Positions 1-8,284 of a DNA stretch of 64,000 nt are shown piece after piece. Below the pieces are notes generated by a model. It did not search any database. It had not been told where the DNA came from and was given only the letters and a program-made list of their open reading frames with translations. The stretch is from Burkholderia sp. (GTDB lineage Bacteria > Pseudomonadota > Gammaproteobacteria > Burkholderiales > Burkholderiaceae), in contig JAIRVP010000032.1 in the NCBI GenBank assembly GCA_031253835.1, positions 1 through 64,000 on the forward strand, read 5' to 3'. How positions within the stretch are numbered: position 1 is the first letter of the stretch; every line of letters begins with the position of its first letter. The position numbers and the translations under genes were made by a program.

Positions 1-2
1 TC

Positions 3-86
3 CGCTACTACAATCACGACCGCATCAAGCTCAAGCTAAAAGGGCTGAGTCCCGTGCAGTACAGAACTCAGCCCCTGGCGGCCTAA
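3..86 (+). pseudogene. IS3-family transposase OrfB, C-terminal end (cut by window edge)
   Basis: An open frame enters from the left edge and gives 27 residues ending ..GLSPVQYRTQPLAA before a TAA. The stretch YYNHDRIKLKLKGLSPVQYR is the typical C-terminal tail of IS3-family (IS150-like) integrase-type transposases, which cut and join DNA through a DDE core that would lie upstream. Only the tail is visible, so it is not possible to say whether the element is intact. It is followed within about 30 nt by a sequence resembling an IS terminal repeat. Confidence 0.8.
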
Positions 87-93
87 TTTACCC

Positions 94-117
94 GTCCAAC
101 TTTACGGGGTCAGCTCA
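94..117. repeat. Putative right terminal inverted repeat of the IS3-family element
   Basis: The sequence gtccaactttacggggtcag, just downstream of the transposase stop, resembles IS3-family right ends, which often read ..GTCCAAC...GGGGTCAG.TCA. The left end lies outside the window, so pairing and target duplication cannot be checked. The exact boundary is approximate. Confidence 0.5.
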
Positions 118-156
118 GACACCGCGGCCGTTTTTATTTCGCGACGTGGTGTTCGG

Positions 157-891
157 TCAGGCGGCCGGTGCGACGGAGGCGCCCGCGATGCCGTGCCGGC
201 GCAGCGAATCGGCGACGAAGCCCGACGCCTTCATGTCTTCGACGAATGCGTTCAGTACCGCTGCGGCTGCTTCGCCGCGGCTCTTCGGCACGCCCATCGC
301 CTGCCGGATCACCATGAAGCGCTCGCCGAGCAGGCGCAGGCCGGTCGTCTTCGCGGCGTCGGCTTCGAGCTGCTGCTTCACACCGGCGGCAACCTCCAGC
401 GTCTGTTCGAGAAACGTCGGCACGACGGCCGGCGACGTCGGTGCGCGCACGATCTGCGCGGCTTTCAGTTCGCGCGTGAGGAACAGGTCGTACGCGCTGC
501 CCTTGCCGACGGCCACGCGGTTGTGCGGCTGGTCGACGTCGTCGTTGGTGCGGATCGGCGATGCGTCGGGCACGAGATAGAAGCCTTCGATCAGCACATA
601 CGGTGCGGTGAACGCGACGGTTTCGCCGCGCAGCGGATCGACCGCGAAGAAGCCGAAATCGGCGCGCTCCTCGGTCAGCGCCTGCACCGATTTGCCGGCG
701 GCGTCGAAGACGACGAGTTCCAGTTCGGCCGACAGGTGCTCGGCGAATGCGCGCGCGAGGTCGATCGACACGCCGAACGGTTCGCCGGTCGCCGGGTCGA
801 GGTTCGCGAGGATCGGGTTGCCGAGGTTGATCGACGCGCGGAGCTTGCCGGTGGGCGTGAAGGCGGAGACGACAGAGGGGGCGATGGGCAT
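157..891 (-). CDS. Periplasmic-binding-protein-fold (family 3 type) protein without signal peptide
   Basis: This 244-residue protein has the fold of amino-acid-type ABC substrate-binding proteins. Visible signs are an early GKLRASINLGNP strand, a domain-1 segment GVSIDLARAFAEHL, the segment VQALTEERADFGFFAVDP, and the hinge motif VAVGKGSAYDLFL. The N-terminus (MPIAPSVVSAFTP) has no hydrophobic signal sequence, so it may act in the cytoplasm or be exported another way. No permease or ATPase gene is adjacent. The start is supported by a GAGAG element about 8 nt upstream. The IS end lies directly downstream, and a truncated SDR begins on the other strand 71 nt upstream. Confidence 0.75.
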   Translation of the reverse strand: MPIAPSVVSAFTPTGKLRASINLGNPILANLDPATGEPFGVSIDLARAFAEHLSAELELVVFDAAGKSVQALTEERADFGFFAVDPLRGETVAFTAPYVLIEGFYLVPDASPIRTNDDVDQPHNRVAVGKGSAYDLFLTRELKAAQIVRAPTSPAVVPTFLEQTLEVAAGVKQQLEADAAKTTGLRLLGERFMVIRQAMGVPKSRGEAAAAVLNAFVEDMKASGFVADSLRRHGIAGASVAPAA

Positions 892-962
892 GACGGGCTC
901 TCGTTGGGGCGGCAGATGCGATTGCGTACCGCCCCGCAGCTTATCACCGGGTTCGGGCCGGC

Positions 963-1496
963 GTGCTGATCAACAATGCCGGCTTCGGTGGCCACGGCAA
1001 GTTTGTTGAACGCGATCTCGCTGCCGAACAAGCCATGATGCAGGTGAACATGGTGACGCTGACCAACCTGACCCACCACTACCTGAAGGGCATGGTGGCC
1101 CGTCGGCGCGGCCGCATCCTGAATGTGTCGTCGACCGCGTCGTTCGTGCCGGGGCCGTTGCAAGCGGTGTATTACGCGACCAAGGCGTATGTCACCTCGT
1201 TCACTCAGGCGATCGCAGAGGAAGTGCGCGAATACGGCGTGACTGCCACGGTTTTGTGCCCGGGTGCGGTCGCCACCGGCTTCGTCGCCGCCGGCGATCT
1301 ACAAGGCGTGGGCGCCTGGAAGAATGCCAAGTCGGCCGAATCGGTGGCGCGCTGCGGGTACGCGGCCATGGAGCGTGGTGAATTGGTGGCGTTCAACGAG
1401 CGGAAGCTGCGGATCATGCTCGACTGGATCGTTCCGCTGCTGCCGCGCAAGGCGGTGCTGAAGATGTCGCGTCAGGCGATGGAAAAGGCTGAGTGA
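963..1496 (+). pseudogene. Short-chain dehydrogenase/reductase lacking its N-terminal cofactor motif
   Basis: The frame begins at a GTG inside the SDR NAG motif (LINNAGFGG). It retains NVSS and the catalytic Y-x-x-x-K (YYATK), followed by the PG region (LCPGAVATGF). About 80 residues that would carry the TGxxxGIG nucleotide-binding motif are absent. Upstream in-frame sequence (..YHRVRAGV) shows no such motif and runs into the 5' region of the opposite-strand gene. The 177-residue product should not bind NAD(P)H, so I call it a 5'-truncated gene. It overlaps the AraC gene at TGATGA, so the original two-gene unit is still recognisable. Confidence 0.7.
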
Positions 1497-2524
1497 TGAA
1501 ACAGGCCACGCGTTTTACTGTGCATTCCGGCTGGAAAGTGATCCTCGTCGACATGGGGGTCGCGCACGGCGACGTCCTGGCGCTCGCCGAACTGCCGGCC
1601 GATCTGTTCAGCCGCAAAGATGCTACGCTGACTCCCGCCGAATACTTTCGGCTCTTTCTGAGCCTCGAACAGCTGGTCGGTGAAGAGAACGTACCGTTGC
1701 GGCTCGGCGGCAATATTCCGGTTGAAGCGTTCGATCCGTCGCTCTTTGCCTGCCTGTGCAGCCCGAACCTCAATGTCGCGCTCACACGACTCGCGGCCTA
1801 CAAGCGCCTCTGCGGACCGCTGACGCTGGACGTATTTATCGGCAAGGACTATACCGAGGCTTCCATCGAATGCTACGGCAATGACCGTCCGCTACCGCAC
1901 AGCCTGTGTGCCACCGAGCTCGTTTTCTTCACGCAGCTTGCGCGCCTCGCGACGCGGCAATCGATTTGCCCGGTCGAGACGGAGCTGACGGTACTGCCGA
2001 GCCGAATCGGTCCATGTGACGACTTCCTCGGCTGCGCCGTGCGCCAGGGCAGTCAGAATCGCATTCGCTTCTCGGCGGAAGATGCCGCGCGGCCGTTCCT
2101 GACGGAAAACGTCGCCATGTGGCAGTTTTTCGAACCGGAACTCCAGATGCGCCTCTCCAGGCTGGATGCCGAGGCCAGCATACGCGAACGTGTACGCGGC
2201 GCGCTGCTGGACATGCTGCCGAGCGGCCAGAGCAACATCGAGGATGTGTCGAGTCGCCTGGCGATGAGCAAGCGATCGCTACAGCGCCATCTCGCCGACG
2301 AATCTGTCAGCTACCAGGACGTACTTAACGAGACGCGACAGGAACTGGCCAGATACTATCTGGCGCGCTCGGCCATCTCGCCGAGCGAAATTTCTTTCCT
2401 GATCGGTTTTCGCGACACCAACTCGTTCCTGCGCGCGTTCAAGAACTGGACGGGCACGACGCCGGGGGAATATCGCCACCTGCATGCTTCTCAAGCCCGG
2501 CGGGAAACGGCCAGCGCAGGTTAG
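1496..2524 (+). CDS. AraC-family transcriptional regulator with arabinose-binding-type N-terminal domain
   Basis: The protein of about 342 residues has an N-terminal effector domain of the type found in OruR/ArgR-like AraC regulators (roughly residues 20-210). A C-terminal double helix-turn-helix carries VSSRLAMSKRSLQRHLADE and ISFLIGFRDTNSFLRAFKNW, ending in TGTTPGEYR. A GTG three bases upstream is an alternative start. The ATG overlaps the TGA of the truncated SDR, so the two genes were probably translated together and the regulator may have controlled that SDR. Codon use is somewhat less GC-biased than in most of the window, in keeping with acquired DNA (inference). Confidence 0.85.
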   Translation: MKQATRFTVHSGWKVILVDMGVAHGDVLALAELPADLFSRKDATLTPAEYFRLFLSLEQLVGEENVPLRLGGNIPVEAFDPSLFACLCSPNLNVALTRLAAYKRLCGPLTLDVFIGKDYTEASIECYGNDRPLPHSLCATELVFFTQLARLATRQSICPVETELTVLPSRIGPCDDFLGCAVRQGSQNRIRFSAEDAARPFLTENVAMWQFFEPELQMRLSRLDAEASIRERVRGALLDMLPSGQSNIEDVSSRLAMSKRSLQRHLADESVSYQDVLNETRQELARYYLARSAISPSEISFLIGFRDTNSFLRAFKNWTGTTPGEYRHLHASQARRETASAG

Positions 2525-2563
2525 ATGTCCTGTTTGGTCAAATTTCCGCCAGAAGCGCAAGAT

Positions 2564-3133
2564 CTATGGATGGAAGGTTTCGCCCCGGATCAGCATGTCG
2601 ATGAACTCGCCGATCTTACGCGCCCGCGTTTCCGGCTTTTTGGCATTCTGTATCCGGAACAGAATGGCATAGCGGTTACGGCTGTTCAGCGTTGCAAAAA
2701 ACTTCCCGGCTTTCGGATTGGCGTCCAACGCCACCTGCAGGTCGTCCGGCACGGTCGAGTTGCTGGCTGACGTATACGCAGCCTTCCAGCGGCCGTCCTT
2801 CTTCGCCTTCTCGATTTCGCCCATGCCGGGCGGGCGCATTCTGCCCGCGGCGATCAGCGCTTCAGCCCTGTCCGTGTTGAGTTTGGACCAGATGCTTTTT
2901 GCGGCGCGCGGGGTGAAGCGTTGCAACCAGAATTGCTCGCTCTCAGCCCGCTTCTGACCATCGATCCAGCCGTGGCACAGCGCGCTTTCCAATGCCTGCT
3001 CGTAGGTGACGGTGCGCTGCTCGGTGCCTTTTTTCGCCAGACGCAGCCATATACCGGTCGACGTGCTGCCGTTTTTCCCTAACCAGCTTTCCCACTCGGT
3101 CTGACTGCTAAACGTCAGCGCGCAATCGGTCAT
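2564..3133 (-). CDS. YdeI/OmpD-associated family protein
   Basis: The 189-residue protein has the hallmarks of the YdeI/OmdA family: an early WLGKNGSTSTGIWL segment, the ESALCHGWIDGQKR motif, FTPRAAKSIWSKLN, and a C-terminal half with LDANPKAGKFFATLNSRNRYAILFRIQ-type sequence and ARKIGEFIDMLIRGE. Members have been linked to resistance to antimicrobial peptides and bacteriocins, but the biochemical role is unknown. The start MTDCALTF is preferred over an upstream in-frame ATG because an AGGA element precedes it. It is followed by pstS on the same strand upstream, with an 88-nt gap, and need not be an operon partner. Confidence 0.8.
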   Translation of the reverse strand: MTDCALTFSSQTEWESWLGKNGSTSTGIWLRLAKKGTEQRTVTYEQALESALCHGWIDGQKRAESEQFWLQRFTPRAAKSIWSKLNTDRAEALIAAGRMRPPGMGEIEKAKKDGRWKAAYTSASNSTVPDDLQVALDANPKAGKFFATLNSRNRYAILFRIQNAKKPETRARKIGEFIDMLIRGETFHP

Positions 3134-3221
3134 GTCGCTATCCTGAATGGTTGAGCACAGGTGCGGGGAGGGCGTCCGCAGGCTAACAGTAATGATGCGG
3201 GCATCGACGTCCGTGACGCAC

Positions 3222-4247
3222 TCAATACGCAAGCGCCTTACCGGAGGCATCCTTGATTTTCGTCTTCCACTGCGCGCGGATTTCCGTCACGACCGAATCC
3301 GGAAGCGTGATGTAGTCGAGGTCCGCGGCAGTCTGGCTGCCTGAGCGGAACGCCCAGTCGAAGAACTTCAGCGTTTCCGCGCCCTGTGCCGGTTTCTCCT
3401 GCTTCGCGTGCAGCAGCACGAACGTCGCACCGACGACCGGCCATGCGTCCTTGCCCGGCTGGTTCGTCAGGATCTGGTAGAACGATTTCGACCAGTTCGC
3501 GCCAGCCGCTGCGGCCTTGAACGTTTCCGTCTTCGGCTCGACCACCGTGCCCGTCGCGTTCTTCAGGGCCGTGTAGATCATGTTGTTCTTCTTCGCGTAC
3601 GCCCATTCGACGTAGCCGATCGCGCCCGGCAGGCGCTGCACGAAGGCTGCGACGCCGTCGTTGCCCTTGCCGCCCGTGCCCGTCGGCCAGTTGACCGCCG
3701 TACCTTCGCCGACTTTCGACTTCCACTCGCCGTTGACCTTCGACAGGTAGTTCGTCCAGATGAAACTCGTGCCCGAACCGTCAGCGCGGCGAACCACCGC
3801 GATGTCGGTATCCGCGAGCTTGACCTTCGGGTTCAGCGCGGTGATCGCCGGGTCGTTCCACTTCTTGATCTTGCCCAAGTAAATGTCGCCGAGCACCGGG
3901 CCCGACAGCGTCAGTTCGCCGGCCTTCACGCCCGGCACGTTGACGACCGGCACCACGCCGCCGACCACCGTCGGGAACTGGAACAGGTCCTCCTTCGCGA
4001 GCTCGTCATCCTTCAGCGGCGCATCCGACCCGGCAAAATCGACCGTCTTCGCGACGATCTGCTTCAGGCCGCCCGACGAGCCGATGCCCTGGTAGTTGAC
4101 CTTGCCGCCGCCCGACTTCCGGTAGGCATCCGCCCACTTCGTGTAAACCGGTGCTGCGAATGTGCTGCCTGCGCCCGTGATGTCTGCTGCGTGAGCGGTG
4201 ACGGCAACGATGGCCAGCGCACAGGGAACCAGAATCCGGATGTTCAT
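3222..4247 (-). CDS. pstS: Phosphate ABC transporter periplasmic phosphate-binding protein
   Basis: The 341-residue protein begins with a clear signal peptide ([20 protein letters not shown]) followed by the PstS start [14 protein letters not shown]. Phosphate-binding segments are visible: GIGSSGG, GSDAPL and the RADGSGTS hinge motif. Length matches the family. It captures phosphate in the periplasm for the PstCAB permease, but no pstC, pstA, pstB or phoU lies in the window, so this is an orphan or second copy. The start is fixed by a perfect AGGAGG 7 nt upstream; an in-frame ATG 30 nt earlier lacks this. I saw no convincing Pho box. Confidence 0.93.
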   Translation of the reverse strand: MNIRILVPCALAIVAVTAHAADITGAGSTFAAPVYTKWADAYRKSGGGKVNYQGIGSSGGLKQIVAKTVDFAGSDAPLKDDELAKEDLFQFPTVVGGVVPVVNVPGVKAGELTLSGPVLGDIYLGKIKKWNDPAITALNPKVKLADTDIAVVRRADGSGTSFIWTNYLSKVNGEWKSKVGEGTAVNWPTGTGGKGNDGVAAFVQRLPGAIGYVEWAYAKKNNMIYTALKNATGTVVEPKTETFKAAAAGANWSKSFYQILTNQPGKDAWPVVGATFVLLHAKQEKPAQGAETLKFFDWAFRSGSQTAADLDYITLPDSVVTEIRAQWKTKIKDASGKALAY

Positions 4248-4538
4248 ACAACGCCTCCTGTCTGCTTTCGATTGCAATGAGCAACTGCTCGCATGCAGTT
4301 GCGCTCACGTCGAACCTCTCCAGAATGACGCCCGCCGTCAATCGGGCCGCAACGTACCCCCAGCGTCGGCCGTCAGCAGGGAACGGCAGGCCTGGATCGT
4401 CGCAGACGATCGGATGGGTCATACTCATGGCGGAATTCGTCAGGACGGGCGATAGGTGATCTCGCATCGAATGGTGATCGGAGTATTGCATCTGGATGCG
4501 AAAACTCAAGGAGCGCATCGGTGCCGGATACGCCAATC

Positions 4539-4754
4539 TCAGCTTGCGTCGCTTGAGACGATGGATGCCAGGGCTTGATCGCCGGCGCGTTGGGCGGTGT
4601 CTTCAGTGGCGAAGATGTGCTTGCTGAATGCGATGAGTTTGAACCCGCATCCCATGGTACGAGGAATGGTGATGCCCCAATGCCAGCCGCCATCTTGCTC
4701 GAACACATGGAGGGCCGGGGGGATCTGGCTTGGTACGAATGAAGAGGTCGTCAC
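4539..4754 (-). CDS. Small conserved-looking hypothetical protein
   Basis: This short frame encodes a protein rich in aromatic residues and glycine (HVFEQDGGWHWGITIP, then MGCGFKLIAFSKHIFATEDTA and AGDQALASI). The composition looks like a folded coding sequence, not a shadow frame, and no competing gene covers it. I chose a GTG start because GGGAG lies 8 nt upstream; ATGs at 4772 and a start at 4829 are also possible. I do not recognise the family and assign no function. Confidence 0.45.
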   Translation of the reverse strand: MTTSSFVPSQIPPALHVFEQDGGWHWGITIPRTMGCGFKLIAFSKHIFATEDTAQRAGDQALASIVSSDAS

Positions 4755-4904
4755 GGCATGCTCTCCCGTCATGGAAGCGCCTGAGCGGCACCGAACTGAT
4801 TCAACGGCACGGACCCAGTTTATGGACATCTATGTTGCGATGCAATATCGGAGGCTACGCAGAGGTTGGTGCGCAACGGCGTCACAATTCTGAAATGACA
4901 AGGT

Positions 4905-4920
4905 GTCACGCGAGCGTGAC
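4905..4920. repeat. Perfect 7-bp inverted repeat
   Basis: The sequence gtcacgcgagcgtgac is a perfect 7-bp palindrome around a 2-nt centre, lying just before the remains of an ArsR-like gene. It could be an old operator or a hairpin. No T-run follows on either strand, so it is not an intrinsic terminator. Confidence 0.4.
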
Positions 4921-4951
4921 GGTTCCATGAATGTGATGAAGGTGCGCCTGC

Positions 4952-5167
4952 GACGGCAACCGCGAATAGACGCCCGAGCCGCTCAAGCAGGCCGCCGACT
5001 GGGCCCTGTAGTACTGCGCACTGTGGGAGCAGCGTCTCGACCAGCTCGATAGCTACCTGCAGCAATCGCAACAGCCGCCTGACAAAGACGCCGGCGAAAA
5101 GGCCGCGCCTAAAGCGCAGTCCAAAGATTCCTCAACCCGAACCAGGAAGACTCGTCACCATGACTGA
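4952..5167 (+). pseudogene. Decayed ArsR-family regulator, C-terminal remnant
   Basis: In one frame the sequence reads DGNRE, stop, TPEPLKQAADWAL, stop, YCALWEQRLDQLDSYLQQ, then a charged tail ending TRKTRHHD and a TGA at 5165-5167. This matches the C-terminal winged-helix end of ArsR-type regulators found upstream of SRPBCC genes (..NPEPLREAADWL..WEQRLDQLDxYL). TAG codons interrupt the frame at 4967 and 5009, and no upstream helix-turn-helix is recognisable. The stop overlaps the next gene's start, showing that the pair was once translationally coupled. Confidence 0.6.
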
Positions 5168-5681
5168 CAAACTGTCCGCTCCCTTTGTCATCGAGCGCCG
5201 CTTCGCTGCGCCGCGCGAACGCGTCTACGCCGCGCTGACGGAGGCCGAGCATTTGAGCAAGTGGATGCGCCCGCCCGGCATGGAAATATCCCATTGCACG
5301 GTGGATGCGCGTGTTGGTGGCGTCTTTCATTACGCGATGAAGCCGCAGGGTGCGCCCGACGCGCAGGCCATGTGGGGCAAATGGACGTTTCGCGAGTTGA
5401 CGCCGCCCGAGCGGATCGTCGTCGTCGTGCAGTTCAGTGATGCCGAAGGCGGGGTGACGCGGCATCCGATGGCGGAGCAATGGCCGCTCCATACGCTTTC
5501 GACCACCACGCTTGGCGAAGTCGAGGGTGGTACGTTAATGCGCCTCGAGTGGCGCGCGCTGGACGCGAATGAAGCCGAGGAAGCCATCTTCGACGCGTCG
5601 CACGCCAGCATGTCTCAAGGCTGGGGCGGAACGATGGATGCGCTCGACCAATACCTCGCGCAGCAGCAAGCGGGGCACTGA
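5160..5681 (+). CDS. SRPBCC (AHSA1-type) domain protein
   Basis: The 173-residue protein is a single START-like SRPBCC domain. It begins PFVIERRFAAPRERVYAALTEAEHLSKWM, has a central GKWTFRELTPPERIVVVVQF strand pair, and ends MSQGWGGTMDALDQYL. Members bind hydrophobic ligands or resemble the Hsp90 co-chaperone Aha1 C-domain; the ligand is unknown. Such genes commonly sit just after an ArsR regulator, and here that regulator is a remnant (4952-5167) overlapping this start by 8 nt. An intrinsic terminator follows. Confidence 0.85.
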   Translation: MTDKLSAPFVIERRFAAPRERVYAALTEAEHLSKWMRPPGMEISHCTVDARVGGVFHYAMKPQGAPDAQAMWGKWTFRELTPPERIVVVVQFSDAEGGVTRHPMAEQWPLHTLSTTTLGEVEGGTLMRLEWRALDANEAEEAIFDASHASMSQGWGGTMDALDQYLAQQQAGH

Positions 5682-5699
5682 GTCGAGAGAGTCGGAACG

Positions 5700-5724
5700 A
5701 AGCGCACTTGGGTGCGCTTTTTTT
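5700..5724 (+). terminator. Intrinsic terminator after the SRPBCC gene
   Basis: The sequence aagcgcac, loop ttgg, gtgcgctt forms an 8-bp stem and runs into seven Ts. It lies 19 nt downstream of the stop codon at 5681. Confidence 0.9.
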
Positions 5725-6114
5725 ATTGGTGTCGCGCCGTTCCGATCGGTTTCCCCATCCATCGCGGGTTCCGCTCGCGCGTAGCCGGAGCGTCCGTCCG
5801 AATGAATGGCCGAGAACGTTTGTAACCGGGTGCGCGCGCAAAATTGCGTCGAAGGACCGCTTCGGCGCGGCAACTACCGATCCTCGGAATATGGGCGTCG
5901 CTCGTGGCGCAGGTTCGCGTACGTTGCCTCACCCGATCAGGCAAAGGTACGGCTGCATCATTGGCACATGATCGGCGCGGCCTTCGGACAGCGACGAAGC
6001 GCGCACGCGTCGAACTTGCCGACCTGCATCGCGCCTTCGTTTCGAGGTCGAGCGTAAAAATGTAGCGATCTCTACGGAATTGAAGTCTTCGTGACGGCGA
6101 ACTATGCTGCCGTC
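5725..6114. other. Intergenic region before the chromate operon
   Basis: About 390 nt without a convincing gene. The only structure I can support is the palindrome GTAG-n-GATC-n-CTAC at 6062-6075 close to chrB. The rest shows no recognisable RNA or coding signal. Confidence 0.5.
6062..6075. promoter_or_regulatory. Putative ChrB operator palindrome
   Basis: GTAGCGATCTCTAC is a near-perfect dyad (GTAG n GATC n CTAC), 40 nt upstream of the preferred chrB start. ChrB is known as a chromate-sensing regulator of chr operons, so an operator at this place would be expected. The assignment rests on position and symmetry only. Confidence 0.4.
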
Positions 6115-7077
6115 ATGAATGCCCTCCCTGTTGCCTGGCTCCTGTTGATCGTCAGTCTGCCGACCTCCGGCGCGACTGCGCGGATGCGCATCTGGCGTAC
6201 TGTCAAGGCGCTCGGCTGCGGCGCACTGCGCGACGGCGCCTATCTGCTACCGGCGCATGCCGAGCAGGCGGCGCAGTTGCGTGAACTGGCTGACGACGCG
6301 CGCCATGGCGACGGGCAAGCATGGTTGTTGCAAGTCGGTCCGGAAGATTCGGCCGACGAGGACGCGTACCGCGCGCTGTTCGATCGCACCGGAGACTATG
6401 CCGACTGGCTCGCCGAGCTTTCGGAAGACCGCAAGACCCTGCCTGAGCTCGCCGCAGCCGATCTCAATCGCCTGCAACGTCGCCACGCTCGTGCGTATGA
6501 GGCCATTCGCAGCATCGATTTCTTTCCCGGCGAAACCTCGCTACGCGCAAGTGCGCAATGGCGGGATTTCACGTCGGCAATCGAAGCGTTTCGATCTCCC
6601 GGCGAGCCGCACGCGGCCCAAGGCGGCATTCCGCGCCGCGACCGCGCCCAGTATCAAGGCAGGCTGTGGGCGACGCGGCGTCACCTGTGGGTAGACCGCG
6701 TCGCCAGCGCATGGCTGATTCAGCGCTTCATCGATCCGCATGCACGCTTCGTGTGGCTGGAAAACATCGCCGAATGTCCGGCCGATGCCCTTGGCTTCGA
6801 TTTCGACGGCGCCCCGTTCACGCATGTGGGCGATCGCATTTCATTCGAGGTCCTGATCTCCAGCTTTGGACTGGACGACAACGAGGGGCTCGTCCGGTTG
6901 GGTGCGATGGTGCATGCGCTGGACGTGGGCGGGTCGAGCGTGCCGGAAGCCGGTGGATTCGAGGCCATTCTGGCCGGCGCCCGCAAGCGCCTTGCCGGCG
7001 ACGACGCGTTGCTGGCGGAGATCGGTACCGTACTCGATTCGCTGTACGCCCATTTTCGCGGCAATCGGAAATCGTAA
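6115..7077 (+). CDS. chrB: Chromate-responsive regulator ChrB
   Basis: The 320-residue protein has the two-part layout of ChrB. The N-terminal domain includes RMRIWRTVKALGCGALRDGAYLLP. The C-terminal chromate-resistance domain starts near LWVDRVASAWLIQRFIDPHARFVW and includes FTHVGDRISFEVLISSFGL. Known ChrB proteins sense chromate and regulate the chrA efflux gene. I chose the ATG at 6115 because the product then matches the usual length of about 320; a GTG at 6091 is in frame. It heads an operon with chrA and a stand-alone copy of its C-terminal domain. Confidence 0.9.
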   Translation: MNALPVAWLLLIVSLPTSGATARMRIWRTVKALGCGALRDGAYLLPAHAEQAAQLRELADDARHGDGQAWLLQVGPEDSADEDAYRALFDRTGDYADWLAELSEDRKTLPELAAADLNRLQRRHARAYEAIRSIDFFPGETSLRASAQWRDFTSAIEAFRSPGEPHAAQGGIPRRDRAQYQGRLWATRRHLWVDRVASAWLIQRFIDPHARFVWLENIAECPADALGFDFDGAPFTHVGDRISFEVLISSFGLDDNEGLVRLGAMVHALDVGGSSVPEAGGFEAILAGARKRLAGDDALLAEIGTVLDSLYAHFRGNRKS

Positions 7078-7097
7078 CCCTGCTGCTCGCCCGCCCT

Positions 7098-8270
7098 ATG
7101 AACCTGCATCGCGATCGCCCCGCCTATACGCTGTGGCAACTGGTCATCTACTTCGCCTGGCTTGGCACGACGGGCTTCGGCGGGCCGGTTGCACTCGCCG
7201 GCTACATGCATCGGGATCTCGTGGACACACGCCGATGGATCGCCGACGCGGACTACAAGGAAGGTCTCGCGCTCGCGCAGCTCGCCCCCGGCCCGCTGGC
7301 AGCGCAGCTGGCGATATATCTCGGCTATGTGCACTATCGCATCGTCGGCGCCACGATGGTCGGGATCGCGTTCGTGCTGCCGTCGTTTCTGATGGTCGTG
7401 CTGCTGGGCTATGCGTACACCCGATTCGGCGGCCTGACGTGGATGCAGTCGGTGTTTTACGGCGTGGGCGCGGCGGTGATCGGCATCATCGCGATCAGCG
7501 CGCGCAAGCTGACCGCCAAGAGCATCGGTCGCGACAAGCTGCTTTGGGCGATCTATCTGGGGCTGGTTGCCGTGACGGTGATTACCGAATCGGAAGTGGC
7601 GTGGCTGTTTCTCGCAGCGGGCCTGCTCGTCTGGTTCACGCGCTCGCCGCCCAGGTGGCTTCGCCAACGGCGCGTCGATGCGATTGTCGCGTTGCCGGTA
7701 TCCGCGACCGGCGCATGGCTGGGTATCGTCGACTGGCCGCAGCTTGCGCAACTTGCCGTCTTCTTTGCGAAGGCCGGCGCCTTTGTGTTCGGCTCGGGAC
7801 TGGCCATCGTGCCGTTCCTCTATGGTGGGGTGGTCACGGAGCACCAGTGGCTCAACGAGAAACAGTTCGTCGACGCCGTGGCGGTCGCGATGATCACGCC
7901 GGGGCCGGTCGTCATCACGGTGGGCTTCATCGGCTATCTGGTGGCGGGCCTGCCAGGCGCATGCGTGGCGGCGGCCGGCACGTTCCTGCCGTGCTATCTG
8001 TTCACGGTGTTGCCGGCGCCATACTTCAAGAAGTACGGCAAGCTGCCGGCCATTCTGGCCTTTGTCGACGGCGTAACGGCCGCGGCCGTGGGCGCCATTA
8101 CGGGGTCGGTGATTGTCCTGGCCCGGCGTTCGATCGTCGATGTGCCCACCGCGTTGATGGCGCTCGCGGCGATCGTGCTGCTGGTCAAGTTCAAGAAGCT
8201 TTCCGAGCCACTGGTCGTGGCCGGGGCCGCCGTGATCGGCTTGATGGTGTATCCGCTGTTGCATCACTGA
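7098..8270 (+). CDS. chrA: Chromate efflux transporter ChrA (CHR family)
   Basis: The 390-residue protein is an inner-membrane CHR-family transporter that exports chromate. The two homologous halves are visible. The first carries FAWLGTTGFGGPVALAGYMHRDLVD and LAQLAPGPLAAQLAIYLGY. The second carries FFAKAGAFVFGSGLAIVPFL, VAMITPGPVVITVGFIGYL and a long hydrophobic C-terminus. Length is that of the long-chain two-domain form. The ATG at 7098 starts the conserved region; no strong ribosome-binding site is visible, so translation may depend on chrB, which ends 20 nt upstream. Confidence 0.95.
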   Translation: MNLHRDRPAYTLWQLVIYFAWLGTTGFGGPVALAGYMHRDLVDTRRWIADADYKEGLALAQLAPGPLAAQLAIYLGYVHYRIVGATMVGIAFVLPSFLMVVLLGYAYTRFGGLTWMQSVFYGVGAAVIGIIAISARKLTAKSIGRDKLLWAIYLGLVAVTVITESEVAWLFLAAGLLVWFTRSPPRWLRQRRVDAIVALPVSATGAWLGIVDWPQLAQLAVFFAKAGAFVFGSGLAIVPFLYGGVVTEHQWLNEKQFVDAVAVAMITPGPVVITVGFIGYLVAGLPGACVAAAGTFLPCYLFTVLPAPYFKKYGKLPAILAFVDGVTAAAVGAITGSVIVLARRSIVDVPTALMALAAIVLLVKFKKLSEPLVVAGAAVIGLMVYPLLHH

Positions 8271-8284
8271 CCGTGGAGGTTGTC

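Noticed and set aside
4248..4538. Pho box upstream of pstS
   Set aside because: Only isolated fragments such as ATGACG occur. No pair of CTGTCAT-like repeats at the right spacing is visible.
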